Positions 10,100-18,047 of a stretch of 64,000 nucleotides of DNA are shown one piece after another; position 1 is the first letter of the stretch, and every line of letters starts with the position of its first letter. The stretch spans positions 541,106-605,105 of the forward strand of contig NZ_BPFI01000001.1 in NCBI RefSeq assembly GCF_019972135.1. Reading direction: 5' to 3'. The notes under the pieces were generated by a model. The model saw only the letters and a list, made by a program, of their open reading frames with translations. It searched no databases and was not told the origin of the DNA. Position numbers and translations under genes: made by a program. Source of the stretch: Sulfurovum sp. TSL1 (GTDB lineage: Bacteria; Campylobacterota; Campylobacteria; Campylobacterales; Sulfurovaceae).

Positions 10100-11800
10100 A
10101 TGTCACTGGTTTATGCTCAGAACCTGATAAAATCGTTTCATAGCAAAAAAGCTATAGAGCGTATCGACCTGAATATTTCTGAAAACAAGATCACCGGTCT
10201 GGTCGGCTGCGATGGATCAGGTAAAACTACTTTAATGCGTCTTTTAAGTGGATTAATGGTTCCCGATGATGGAACACTTGAAGTGTTAGGTTTATCTATG
10301 CCCCAAGATGCACTGAAGGTTCAAACACTCATAGGCTACATGCCACAGAAATTCGGTCTGTATGAAGATCTCACTGTAGAAGAGAATCTTCATCTCTATG
10401 CACAATTGCAATCTCTCGATAGACAGCGGCAACAGCAAAGGATCAATGAACTTCTACATTTTACTTCTCTCACTGATTTTAGATCCTTTATGGCTGGTCA
10501 ACTCTCCGGTGGTATGAAACAAAAGCTGGGACTTGCCTGTGCTTTGATCAAAAAACCCAAACTTCTGCTTCTTGATGAACCGGGTGTCGGCGTTGACCCT
10601 ATTTCAAGAAGAGAACTCTGGTCTATGATCAAAGCATTGGTGAAAGATGGGGTAGGTATTGTCTATAGTACTTCTTATTTGGATGAAGCAGAAAAATGTG
10701 ATGAAGTGATACTGCTCAATGAAGGCCAAGTGCTCTATAGCGGTAAGCCTCAGAGCTTATCTGATTCGATGCAAGGCAAAGTCTTTAAACTTGTAGGCGA
10801 TATAAAAGATAAACGGAAAACACTACAGCTGGCTTTGGGGTTTGAGAGTATAAAAGACGGGGTCATTTTAGGCAATGCGATCAAATTGATCTGTGAGCAT
10901 AAAAATGATCTGCCTGAACTAAAGGTTATAGAGGCAGAGGGGTGTCAATACCAGGAAGCATCACCGAATTTTGAAGATGGTTTTATCCATATATTGAACG
11001 GGAGTTTCAACGGCAGGTCCTTGTTGGCCGAACAGATGCACATGAGTGCGACCAAAGAGGGTGCTCTCATCGAAGCGACCGATCTTACCAAAAAGTTTGG
11101 CTCTTTTACAGCGGCATCCCATGTGAACTTCAAGATAGAAAAAGGAGAGATTTTTGGTTTTTTGGGACCAAATGGAGCCGGAAAATCTACGATCTTCAAA
11201 ATGCTCTGCGGCCTTTTACCTCCGACAAGCGGCGAAGCCAAAGTTTTGGATATAAGCCTTGAAAAGTCCTCTGCAAAAGCTCGAAGCAAGATCGGCTATA
11301 TGTCACAGAAATTTTCTTTATACGGAGATATCTCAGTACTCGAAAATTTAAGATTCTTTGCCGGAGCCTATGGTCTGAAAGGGGCCCAAAAAGAGAAAAA
11401 AATACAAGATATGATCGACATTTTTGGATTAGAAACCTATCAGAAGGTACAATCCAAAACATTGCCACTTGGAATAAAACAAAGGCTCTCCTTGGCATGT
11501 GCTGTGATGCATGATCCGGTTGTCCTGTTCCTGGATGAACCGACTTCAGGCGTTGACCCGCTTACCAGACGAGAATTCTGGAATCATATCTATGCCATGG
11601 TCCAAAAAGGGATGACCATTATGGTGACCACTCATTTTATGGACGAAGCAGAATTTTGCGATCGCATTGCCTTGATCTACAAGGGACAGACGATTGCTTT
11701 GGGGACACCGCATCAACTGATTTCAAAAGTCTCCGAAGATGCGACCATGGAAGATACTTTTATAGCATTGATCAAAAGAAGTGCCGATGCAGAAGTTTAG
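10100..11800 (+). CDS. ABC exporter ATPase with two nucleotide-binding domains (YbhF-like)
   Basis: A 566-aa fusion of two ABC ATPase domains. NBD1 has Walker A GCDGSGKTT, signature LSGGMKQK and Walker B LLLLDEPGVGVDP. NBD2 begins around residue 325 with GPNGAGKST, an altered signature LPLGIKQR and Walker B VLFLDEPTSGVDP. The altered second signature is, to my knowledge, usual in this family, so the two ATP sites are probably unequal. It powers the exporter formed with the next two genes, and its 3' end overlaps the first permease gene. Confidence 0.93.
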   Translation: MSLVYAQNLIKSFHSKKAIERIDLNISENKITGLVGCDGSGKTTLMRLLSGLMVPDDGTLEVLGLSMPQDALKVQTLIGYMPQKFGLYEDLTVEENLHLYAQLQSLDRQRQQQRINELLHFTSLTDFRSFMAGQLSGGMKQKLGLACALIKKPKLLLLDEPGVGVDPISRRELWSMIKALVKDGVGIVYSTSYLDEAEKCDEVILLNEGQVLYSGKPQSLSDSMQGKVFKLVGDIKDKRKTLQLALGFESIKDGVILGNAIKLICEHKNDLPELKVIEAEGCQYQEASPNFEDGFIHILNGSFNGRSLLAEQMHMSATKEGALIEATDLTKKFGSFTAASHVNFKIEKGEIFGFLGPNGAGKSTIFKMLCGLLPPTSGEAKVLDISLEKSSAKARSKIGYMSQKFSLYGDISVLENLRFFAGAYGLKGAQKEKKIQDMIDIFGLETYQKVQSKTLPLGIKQRLSLACAVMHDPVVLFLDEPTSGVDPLTRREFWNHIYAMVQKGMTIMVTTHFMDEAEFCDRIALIYKGQTIALGTPHQLISKVSEDATMEDTFIALIKRSADAEV

Positions 11801-12899
11801 ACGTCTCAAGGCACTGTTTATCAAAGAGAGTATTCAGATCATACGGGATCCCAGTGCTATTCTCATCGCTGTTATACTGCCACTGATACTTCTTTTTCTG
11901 ATGGGCTATGCCATCTCTTTGGATTCTAAAAATATCCCCGTAGGCATCGTGGTAGAGAAATCATCCAAACACACACAAAGTTTGGTCCATGCCTTTGAGA
12001 TCTCAAACAGCTTTGATGTCAAACTTGATACGAATACGATAAAGTTCAAGGAACTGATCCAAGAGGGAAAGATCAGGGCTATCATCGTTATACCCGAAAC
12101 GTTTGAGAAAGATCTGTTGAGAAACAGTGTCAAGATACAGATCATTTCAGACGGTACTGAACCGAATATTGCCGGATATGTACAAAAGTACAGTATGGGT
12201 GTCTGGCAAAATTGGGTCTTGCAGGAAGGGCTCGATAAGAAACAAAAGCAAGCAGCTATCACCATTGATACAAGATACTGGTTTAACTCTCCCCTTCTTA
12301 GCAGTTATTTTTTACTTCCGGGTTCCATCGCGATCATTTTAACCCTGATAGGCATACTGCTTACCGCATTGGTGGTTGCAAGAGAATGGGAAAGGGGAAC
12401 CATGGAAGCGATCATGTCCACACCGATCAGCATCTTTGAGTTGCTTCTGGGTAAACTGCTGCCTTATTTTGTCATGGGTATGCTCTCCATGGTGATCTGT
12501 GTGACCATCACCTTAACGTGGTTTGAGATACCCTTTAGAGGTTCCTTTTGGCTTCTGGCCATCACTTCTGCAGTCTATCTTTTCCCCGCACTGAGTATCG
12601 GTCTGCTCATTTCAACTTTGGCAAAAAGTCAGTTTGTCGCAGCACAGGCAGCGCTGATCATAGGCTTTTTACCGGCATTTTTGTTATCGGGTTTTATTTT
12701 TCAGATCAGCAGTATGCCTTGGTGGTTACAATACATTACCAACATTATCCCTGCGAAATATTTTATTGCCATACTGCAAACACTTTTTTTGAGCGGCAAC
12801 ATCTATGAAGTGATCTTGCCAAACCTCATGGCAATGCTTCTTTTGGGAAGTATCGTATTTGCCGTCATAATGAAGATCACACGAAAAAGGCTTGACTGA
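11787..12899 (+). CDS. ABC-2 type exporter permease 1 (YbhS-like)
   Basis: About 370 aa. One N-terminal TM helix (ILIAVILPLILLFLMGYAI) is followed by a roughly 140-residue periplasmic domain and five C-terminal TM helices, the ABC-2 permease layout. REWERGTMEAIMSTPISIFELLLGK is the usual cytoplasmic loop. It overlaps the ATPase gene and the next permease (TGATG at 12897-12901), so the three are translationally coupled. The start could be GTG at 11781 or ATG at 11787. I chose the ATG. Confidence 0.9.
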   Translation: MQKFRRLKALFIKESIQIIRDPSAILIAVILPLILLFLMGYAISLDSKNIPVGIVVEKSSKHTQSLVHAFEISNSFDVKLDTNTIKFKELIQEGKIRAIIVIPETFEKDLLRNSVKIQIISDGTEPNIAGYVQKYSMGVWQNWVLQEGLDKKQKQAAITIDTRYWFNSPLLSSYFLLPGSIAIILTLIGILLTALVVAREWERGTMEAIMSTPISIFELLLGKLLPYFVMGMLSMVICVTITLTWFEIPFRGSFWLLAITSAVYLFPALSIGLLISTLAKSQFVAAQAALIIGFLPAFLLSGFIFQISSMPWWLQYITNIIPAKYFIAILQTLFLSGNIYEVILPNLMAMLLLGSIVFAVIMKITRKRLD

Positions 12900-13975
12900 T
12901 GTACCAGCTCTTAGCCCTGATCAAAAAAGAATTCTTAGCCATATGGAGTGATAAAAAGTCCAGGGCGATCATTATCATACCTCCTTTAGTTCAGTTATTA
13001 TTGTTTTCATTCGCTGTGACGTTAGAGGTGAAGAATATAAGTTTGGGTATCCTGGATAGAGACAACAGCGTACAAAGTCAGGAACTTGTCAGAAAATTAT
13101 CCTACAGCAACACCTTTACACAGATATACAGGCTTCAAAGTGAAAAAGAGTTGACACACTACATAGATACACAAAAGGTCCTGGCCACACTCTATATACC
13201 GCAAAACTTTTCAAAAAAGTTAGATTCGGGAGAGCCGACTTCCCTCCAGATCATAGCAGACGGGAGAAAATCAAATACTGCACAGATTGCACAAGCCTAT
13301 ATCCAACGTACCTTCCTTTCCCTCTATCCATCGAACGACATCATGGTGAACAGAAACTGGTACAACCCCAATTTGGATAATTTCTGGTGGATCGTCCCAA
13401 ATCTCATGGGAACCTTATCGATGATCATAGCTTTGATGCTTACTTCACTTTCCGTTGCCAGGGAAAGAGAGCTAGGAACGTTTGAACAGATCTTGGTCTC
13501 ACCTATCTCCCCTACTGTATTGATCTTGGGTAAAACCATTCCTCCATTGATCATCAGTATGATCGAAGCAAGTGTGATATTTTTCGCAGCAACCACCTTT
13601 TTTGGTGTACCGTTTATGGGGTCTTTCGCTCTCTTGTATCTGGGATTGTTCGCTTTTTTATTATCGATCATAGGACTTGGCTTGTTTATATCGTCCATAT
13701 CCTCTACTCAACAGCAAGGAATCCTTGGGGCCTTTGTCCTGGTCGTACCTTATATTTTGATGTCAGGTTTTGCGACCCCTGTGGAAAATATGCCATCCTG
13801 GCTCATACCTGTAACAGATTTCATCTCTTTAAAATATTTCTTACTGCTTTTAAAAGGCGTGTTTTTAAAAGATATCTCTTTTGAGATAGCCATAACGCTG
13901 ATACTCCCCATGTTCGCTTTGGGTATCGTATCGCTCCTGTTCGCTTCATGGATGTTCAGAAAAAAGGTTACCTAA
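12899..13975 (+). CDS. ABC-2 type exporter permease 2 (YbhR-like)
   Basis: A 358-aa paralogue of the preceding gene with the same topology: one TM helix, a large periplasmic domain, then five TM helices with RERELGTFEQILVSPISPTVLILGK. The two permeases should form a heterodimer with the double ATPase. The ATG shares its first base with the last base of the previous stop codon. It is the last gene of the efflux operon. A weak nested inverted repeat follows (AAGATC at 13974 with GATCTT near 14010). Confidence 0.9.
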   Translation: MYQLLALIKKEFLAIWSDKKSRAIIIIPPLVQLLLFSFAVTLEVKNISLGILDRDNSVQSQELVRKLSYSNTFTQIYRLQSEKELTHYIDTQKVLATLYIPQNFSKKLDSGEPTSLQIIADGRKSNTAQIAQAYIQRTFLSLYPSNDIMVNRNWYNPNLDNFWWIVPNLMGTLSMIIALMLTSLSVARERELGTFEQILVSPISPTVLILGKTIPPLIISMIEASVIFFAATTFFGVPFMGSFALLYLGLFAFLLSIIGLGLFISSISSTQQQGILGAFVLVVPYILMSGFATPVENMPSWLIPVTDFISLKYFLLLLKGVFLKDISFEIAITLILPMFALGIVSLLFASWMFRKKVT

Positions 13976-14114
13976 GATCTATCTCTGAAAAGAGCCTAAA
14001 AAATTTAAAGATCTTTACTTCTGCCTCGTTTCCATCATCCTTTGTTTATATTGTGCTTCAATAGTTTATCTCATTTCTCAAACTATCAAATCTCGCGTAT
14101 TTGGATTATACGAT

Positions 14115-14263
14115 ACATATACCACTCCAAACATATATAAAAGTCTAAAATAGCTACAATATCTGATGGCAGAAACATATATAAGACATATAACCAACAG
14201 CTACTTAACATATATGGCAAGTGGATATGCAGCCCAAACTTATACGAATGGGGAAAACATATG
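14115..14263. promoter_or_regulatory. Six ACATAT(A/G)-type boxes upstream of mntP-like gene
   Basis: The spacer after the efflux operon (13976-14260) has no gene. It holds ACATATA-like boxes at 14115, 14131, 14175, 14186, 14208 and a shorter one at 14257. Three successive spacings (44, 11 and 22 bases) are multiples of 11, so four boxes would lie on one face of the helix. It could be an operator for the following exporter or merely AT-rich sequence. Confidence 0.3.
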
Positions 14264-14308
14264 ATGTCACAGATCAGACGGTATTTCGTGCTACAGGATA
14301 AGCAGTGA
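14227..14308 (+). other. Two nested short leader ORFs before mntP-like gene
   Basis: ATG at 14227 opens a 24-codon frame ending with TAA at 14299-14301. A tandem ATGATG at 14261 opens a 15-codon frame (MMSQIRRYFVLQDKQ) whose TGA at 14306 overlaps the GTG start at 14305 as GTGA. Either could couple ribosomes onto the exporter start. They could equally be remnants of the DNA that brought the gene in. There is no codon-use evidence that either is translated. Confidence 0.25.
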
Positions 14309-14856
14309 CATTTATCGACTTACTTATCCTGGGTTCCGTCATCGGCTCCAACAATCTTGCCGTGGCGCTGTCGCTCGGCGCTATGGGGCAAGCTGCACGC
14401 CGCTTTCGTGTGATGTTGGTGTTCGGTATATTCGAATTCGTGATGCCGTTACTGGGCATCGGACTGGGTGCCGCGACTGCGCGTGTGGTTGGACTGCACA
14501 CGAATGTTATCGGTGCCGTGCTGCTGATCGCCTTGGGTCTCCTGACAGTGCTCAGCGGCATCCGAAACCGCCGTCAGGACGAGAAACTGGCAAAGCAAAT
14601 CACGCAGTGGAGCGGGTTGGTTTTTCTCGCCCTGGGTTTAAGTATTGATAACGTCGTCGTCGGTTTCAGTCTCGGCCTCGACCGTGCAGAGCCGCTGGCA
14701 GTGGCGACAACCATCGCTTGTTTCTCAGTGCTGTTCACCTGGATCGGCATGAGACTAGGTCACGAGTCCCGCCGAGGCTGGGAACAGATATCGAAGATCG
14801 GTGCCGGCATACTCCTTGTAGGCTTTGGTGCAGCAAATGGTATGGGGTGGATATAA
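14305..14856 (+). CDS. mntP: MntP-like putative manganese efflux pump
   Basis: A 183-aa, six-TM protein with two related halves: GSVIGSNNLAVALSLGAMG near residue 11, and LGLSIDNVVVGFSLGLDRA in the second half. These correspond to the acidic/polar repeat helices of MntP (DUF204) exporters. In the first, Asn stands where classic MntP has Asp (usually D.FA.S), so the substrate may differ. The start is GTG with AGGATAA upstream. G+C and codon use (GGC, CTG, CGC) are clearly higher than in its neighbours, suggesting recent transfer. MntP exports Mn2+ across the inner membrane. Confidence 0.75.
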   Translation: MTFIDLLILGSVIGSNNLAVALSLGAMGQAARRFRVMLVFGIFEFVMPLLGIGLGAATARVVGLHTNVIGAVLLIALGLLTVLSGIRNRRQDEKLAKQITQWSGLVFLALGLSIDNVVVGFSLGLDRAEPLAVATTIACFSVLFTWIGMRLGHESRRGWEQISKIGAGILLVGFGAANGMGWI

Positions 14857-14914
14857 TACCCCGGACAATACGGATCTTTATTCTTGACCATACACCGTGG
14901 GAATAAAAAAAATA

Positions 14915-15310
14915 TCATAACTCAAAAGAGAGGTTTGCAAATACCCCTTCGACACTTTGTGCCGTTTTATAGCGAGTCTGTAGTACTCTTACCTTTTTGG
15001 TCTTCATATCGCATATGGCTATACGGAAGCTCATACCCATTTGCGGCTCAACGATGCAGATGATCTTCCCTTCATACTCACGTGTAGCGTGGATGATACC
15101 CTGCAGTTTTGGGAAAAAGTATTTTGGATAGCTCAGCGGTGTGATCTCTACGATCTTTAGATTATCGCGTTGCTTAAGGGTATCTACTATAAGCTGAGCA
15201 TCTTCCAGGCTCTCGAACTGTACACACCAGTCATCAAAAACCTTATTGAAATGCTTTAGATCTTCATCTAAAAAACCTCCGGCAAGTGATTGTATAGCAA
15301 AAATTCCCAT
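14915..15310 (-). CDS. Conserved hypothetical protein, 131 aa
   Basis: I do not recognise a family. The protein is soluble, mixed alpha/beta, with no signal peptide and no cysteine cluster (Cys at about 29, 85 and 99). Its N-terminus (MGIFAIQSLAGGFLDEDLKHFNKVF) and composition match the host. Features such as FESLEDAQLIVDTLKQRDNL suggest a small ferredoxin-like alpha/beta fold. It stands alone, convergent with the mntP-like gene and divergent from the DUF488 gene. The function is unknown. Confidence 0.7.
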   Translation of the reverse strand: MGIFAIQSLAGGFLDEDLKHFNKVFDDWCVQFESLEDAQLIVDTLKQRDNLKIVEITPLSYPKYFFPKLQGIIHATREYEGKIICIVEPQMGMSFRIAICDMKTKKVRVLQTRYKTAQSVEGVFANLSFEL

Positions 15311-15453
15311 TCGTTCTATCCTAATTATTAAGGCCGGAATTTTAACATAAATAGTTGGAGATCTTGTTACAAAGGATCAATAAAAAAGAGATCAAGCAAT
15401 GGGTATAAATACAGTTCTTTATCCCTCATGCATAAAATTTTCTGTCTTTATAC

Positions 15454-15459
15454 TATAAT
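15454..15459 (+). promoter_or_regulatory. Putative -10 box for the DUF488 gene
   Basis: TATAAT lies 37 bases before the ATG, followed by a good ribosome site (AAAAGGAGA). No obvious -35 hexamer is visible. Confidence 0.5.
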
Positions 15460-15495
15460 GTTTTACATTATTAAAGATCAAAAGGAGACACAAAA

Positions 15496-15843
15496 ATGAA
15501 TATTAAGATACATCGTATTTATGATGATGACGTGCCGCAGGGATATCACGTTCTTGTGGATCGATTGTGGCCACGAGGCGTGTCAAAGGATGAAGCTGAT
15601 CTTGACGGTCACTGGAAAGATTTGGCTCCAAGTAACGATCTGCGGAAATGGTTTGATCATGATCCCGATAAATGGGATGATTTCAGAAAAAAATATCTGA
15701 AAGAACTGAGCAAGCATAAAAAACAGGCAAAAGGACATCTGGAAGAGGTAAGTCAGGAAACTCTCATTCTTTTATATGGTGCAAAAGACAAAAAACACAC
15801 CCACGCTCATGTCTTGAAAGAGTATTTAGAAAAGCTGAAATAA
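15496..15843 (+). CDS. DUF488 family protein (YeaO-like)
   Basis: A 115-aa protein with the complete DUF488/YeaO pattern: IHRIYDD at the start, then VLVDRLWPRGVSKDEADLD, LRKWFDHDPDKWDDF, and LILLYGAKDKKHTHAHVLKEYL at the end. Family members are widespread and lack a firm biochemical role. The conserved Arg, Trp and His residues suggest a binding or catalytic pocket. It has a strong ribosome site and its own likely promoter, and is convergent with the topoisomerase-like gene. Confidence 0.92.
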   Translation: MNIKIHRIYDDDVPQGYHVLVDRLWPRGVSKDEADLDGHWKDLAPSNDLRKWFDHDPDKWDDFRKKYLKELSKHKKQAKGHLEEVSQETLILLYGAKDKKHTHAHVLKEYLEKLK

Positions 15844-15879
15844 GAAATTGTGACTAAAAAGACACAATATTATCTTATT

Positions 15880-16845
15880 TTACTTTTTTTGCTTTTCCCG
15901 TGTCATATCTTTGACACCATCGACATTGATCGGTGTAGACCATTTTGCATCAAATACCGTTTCCATAGACTCTACCTCCCCTCTGATATCAGCTACCCTC
16001 TGTCTAAGCTGCGCATGCAGCTGTTTATAGCGTTTGTCACTGGCTAACAGCTCTTCTTCCTTTTGCATTTTCCATCGGTGTCGGCTTAACGCTTCCACAA
16101 CTTCAGGTGCAACAGATTTCAATATGGCTGATTCTAGGAGTTCAGCTTTGTTTTCTACAACGTTGAGCTCTACTCCCAGGGTCTGTCCTTGATTGATCCA
16201 GGCCTGGTTTAGTTTGTTTTGTTTATTGGTACTGAGGGTATAGGTGGGATAATGGGAGACGATATCCTCATAACCGCTTCCAAAAAGCACCGGGATGGCA
16301 GTAAACTCGATATCAGGATTGATGAGGCCCAGATCATTCTTGACCTTTACGGCAAGGGAGTGAAAGATGGATTCTCCGGATGGATCATAATCAGTAATGG
16401 CTATAAGATAGGCCCTGTTATGTTTTGCCGTTCGGTTAAGATATTCGGCTATATTCACCGACTCGAAAGAAGGGATCTGTCCTGTACTGCTGTATACACC
16501 ACACAGTAAAGCTTCAGACAATACCTCGGTACTTCGCGTCGGCTTTTCGGTAAAGAGCACGATGGGAGTATTGTAAGTATGGGTGTCGTTTCCAAGTCCC
16601 TTGGTGATCACATTGAGCCGACTGTAGATCGTTACATCACCATCCAAAAAAAGTTCATAGAGATACTCACCGATCAGGTGGTTGACATAGATATCCCACT
16701 TATCATCGGGCATGTTTTTGAGATGTTCGATATCACCCTTGAACTTATACCAGATGTCTCTGATATTCTCTACGGTTTCGCCTGTCTCAAGAAACCTATC
16801 AACATAGGTGGTAAGTTTTTTTCGGATACCTCTGTAGTGTTTCAT
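15880..16845 (-). CDS. Stand-alone topoisomerase VI subunit A/Spo11-like protein
   Basis: About 321 aa. Near the N-terminus NIRDIWYKF matches the RD-x-aromatic-Tyr motif around the catalytic tyrosine of Topo VI-A and Spo11 (here Tyr33). A TOPRIM domain follows: IVLFTEK with acidic Glu100, a STGQIPS turn, then AITDYDPSGESI with Asp152, Asp154 and Gly157, matching the D-x-D-P-x-G of Topo VI-A. The C-terminal third is helical and Lys/Glu/Arg-rich. No B-subunit (GHKL ATPase) gene is nearby. It is shorter than Topo VI-A (about 390 aa) and fits the Mini-A type of orphan type IIB homologue, which I recall only from memory. ATG 16845 has AAAGG upstream and sits 26 bases from a likely transcription start, better than ATG 16863. 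Confidence 0.72.
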   Translation of the reverse strand: MKHYRGIRKKLTTYVDRFLETGETVENIRDIWYKFKGDIEHLKNMPDDKWDIYVNHLIGEYLYELFLDGDVTIYSRLNVITKGLGNDTHTYNTPIVLFTEKPTRSTEVLSEALLCGVYSSTGQIPSFESVNIAEYLNRTAKHNRAYLIAITDYDPSGESIFHSLAVKVKNDLGLINPDIEFTAIPVLFGSGYEDIVSHYPTYTLSTNKQNKLNQAWINQGQTLGVELNVVENKAELLESAILKSVAPEVVEALSRHRWKMQKEEELLASDKRYKQLHAQLRQRVADIRGEVESMETVFDAKWSTPINVDGVKDMTREKQKK

Positions 16846-16877
16846 AGCTTGACCTTTACCCATACGAAGTTAGCATT

Positions 16878-16883
16878 ATTATA
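16878..16883 (-). promoter_or_regulatory. Putative -10 box for the Topo VI-A-like gene
   Basis: TATAAT on the minus strand, with TTGTTG 16 bases upstream as a weak -35. Transcription would begin near 16871, giving a leader of about 26 bases to ATG 16845 and making ATG 16863 unlikely. Confidence 0.5.
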
Positions 16884-16982
16884 CCAGTTATTAGGTATTC
16901 AACAATACAAATGATAATTTTTATTATTTAGATGTAAGTTTAACAAATATATAATGACTTATATAATTTATAAGGAGAATAT

Positions 16983-18002
16983 ATGAATATGTCTAAAATC
17001 ATTGCTGCTTCCATCGTAGCATCATCTGTGTTATTTGCCGGATCATTAGCTGAAAAAGCAAAATCAATGGGGCTTGAGGCGATCCCTACAGACAAAACTG
17101 AACTGTCTAAACTGACCGATCCAAACGGTACGATCACAGCTGAGAGAGTTGAACTTGGGAAAAAACTATACTTTGAGCCAAGACTTTCAAAAAGTGGACT
17201 GATCTCCTGTAATACCTGCCACAACCTTGGACTTGGCGGAGCTGACGGAGCACCTGCGGCCATAGGTCACATGTGGGTAGCAAATCCGCACCACCTTAAC
17301 TCTCCGACAGTTTACAATGCAGTGTTCTATGAATCTCAGTTCTGGGATGGTAGAAGTCCTCATCTTGAAGATCAGGCACAAGGACCTATGCAGGCAGCAC
17401 CGGAGATGGCTTCACCGGCTTCATTGGTCGTAGAGAGAATCAACTCTATTCCTGAGTATGTCGAAGAGTTTAAAAAAGCATACGGTGCGGATGTAAAAGT
17501 TGATTTCCCAACGATCACATCAACGATCGGTATCTTTGAGAGAACCCTGGTCACACCATCAAGATACGATGACTTCCTCAATGGCAAGGAAGATGCATTG
17601 AACGATGCTGAAAAAGAAGGTCTGCAAGTATTTATGGACCAAGGGTGTACATCATGCCATAGCGGTGTAGCACTAGGTGGGAAAATGATGCCATTCCCAA
17701 TGATCAAACCATATAAATTTGCCAATGTAGGTGACTTCAAAGGTGACAAGAACGGTATGGTAAAAGTACCGACGCTTAGAAATGTGACTGAGACAGCGCC
17801 ATACTTCCATAACGGACAGATCTGGAGCCTTGCTGAAGCGGTTCAAGAGATGGGACGTACACAGCTTGGTAAAAATATCTCTGATGAAGATGCTGCGAAG
17901 ATCGTAACATTCCTGAAAGCATTGAAAGGGGAAAAACCTGAGATCGTTTATCCACAGCTTCCGGAGAGCACGGCAACTACGCCTAAACCTGAGTTTAACT
18001 AA
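16983..18002 (+). CDS. Di-haem cytochrome c peroxidase
   Basis: A 339-aa periplasmic enzyme. An N-terminal Sec signal (IIAASIVASSVLFAGS) is followed by two c-type haem sites, CNTCH (near residue 75) and CTSCH (near 220), each in its own cytochrome domain. RVELGKKLYFEPRLSKSG, FWDGRSPHLEDQA and VPTLRNVTETAPYFHNG are hallmarks of the CcpA/MauG peroxidase family. It reduces H2O2 to water with electrons from a soluble cytochrome c. The ribosome site is AAGGAG. It diverges from the topoisomerase-like gene and converges on ftsH. Confidence 0.95.
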   Translation: MNMSKIIAASIVASSVLFAGSLAEKAKSMGLEAIPTDKTELSKLTDPNGTITAERVELGKKLYFEPRLSKSGLISCNTCHNLGLGGADGAPAAIGHMWVANPHHLNSPTVYNAVFYESQFWDGRSPHLEDQAQGPMQAAPEMASPASLVVERINSIPEYVEEFKKAYGADVKVDFPTITSTIGIFERTLVTPSRYDDFLNGKEDALNDAEKEGLQVFMDQGCTSCHSGVALGGKMMPFPMIKPYKFANVGDFKGDKNGMVKVPTLRNVTETAPYFHNGQIWSLAEAVQEMGRTQLGKNISDEDAAKIVTFLKALKGEKPEIVYPQLPESTATTPKPEFN

Positions 18003-18047
18003 TTAAACATGTTGTTACAGAGCAAGAAGTTCTTTCTTGTTCTGCAG

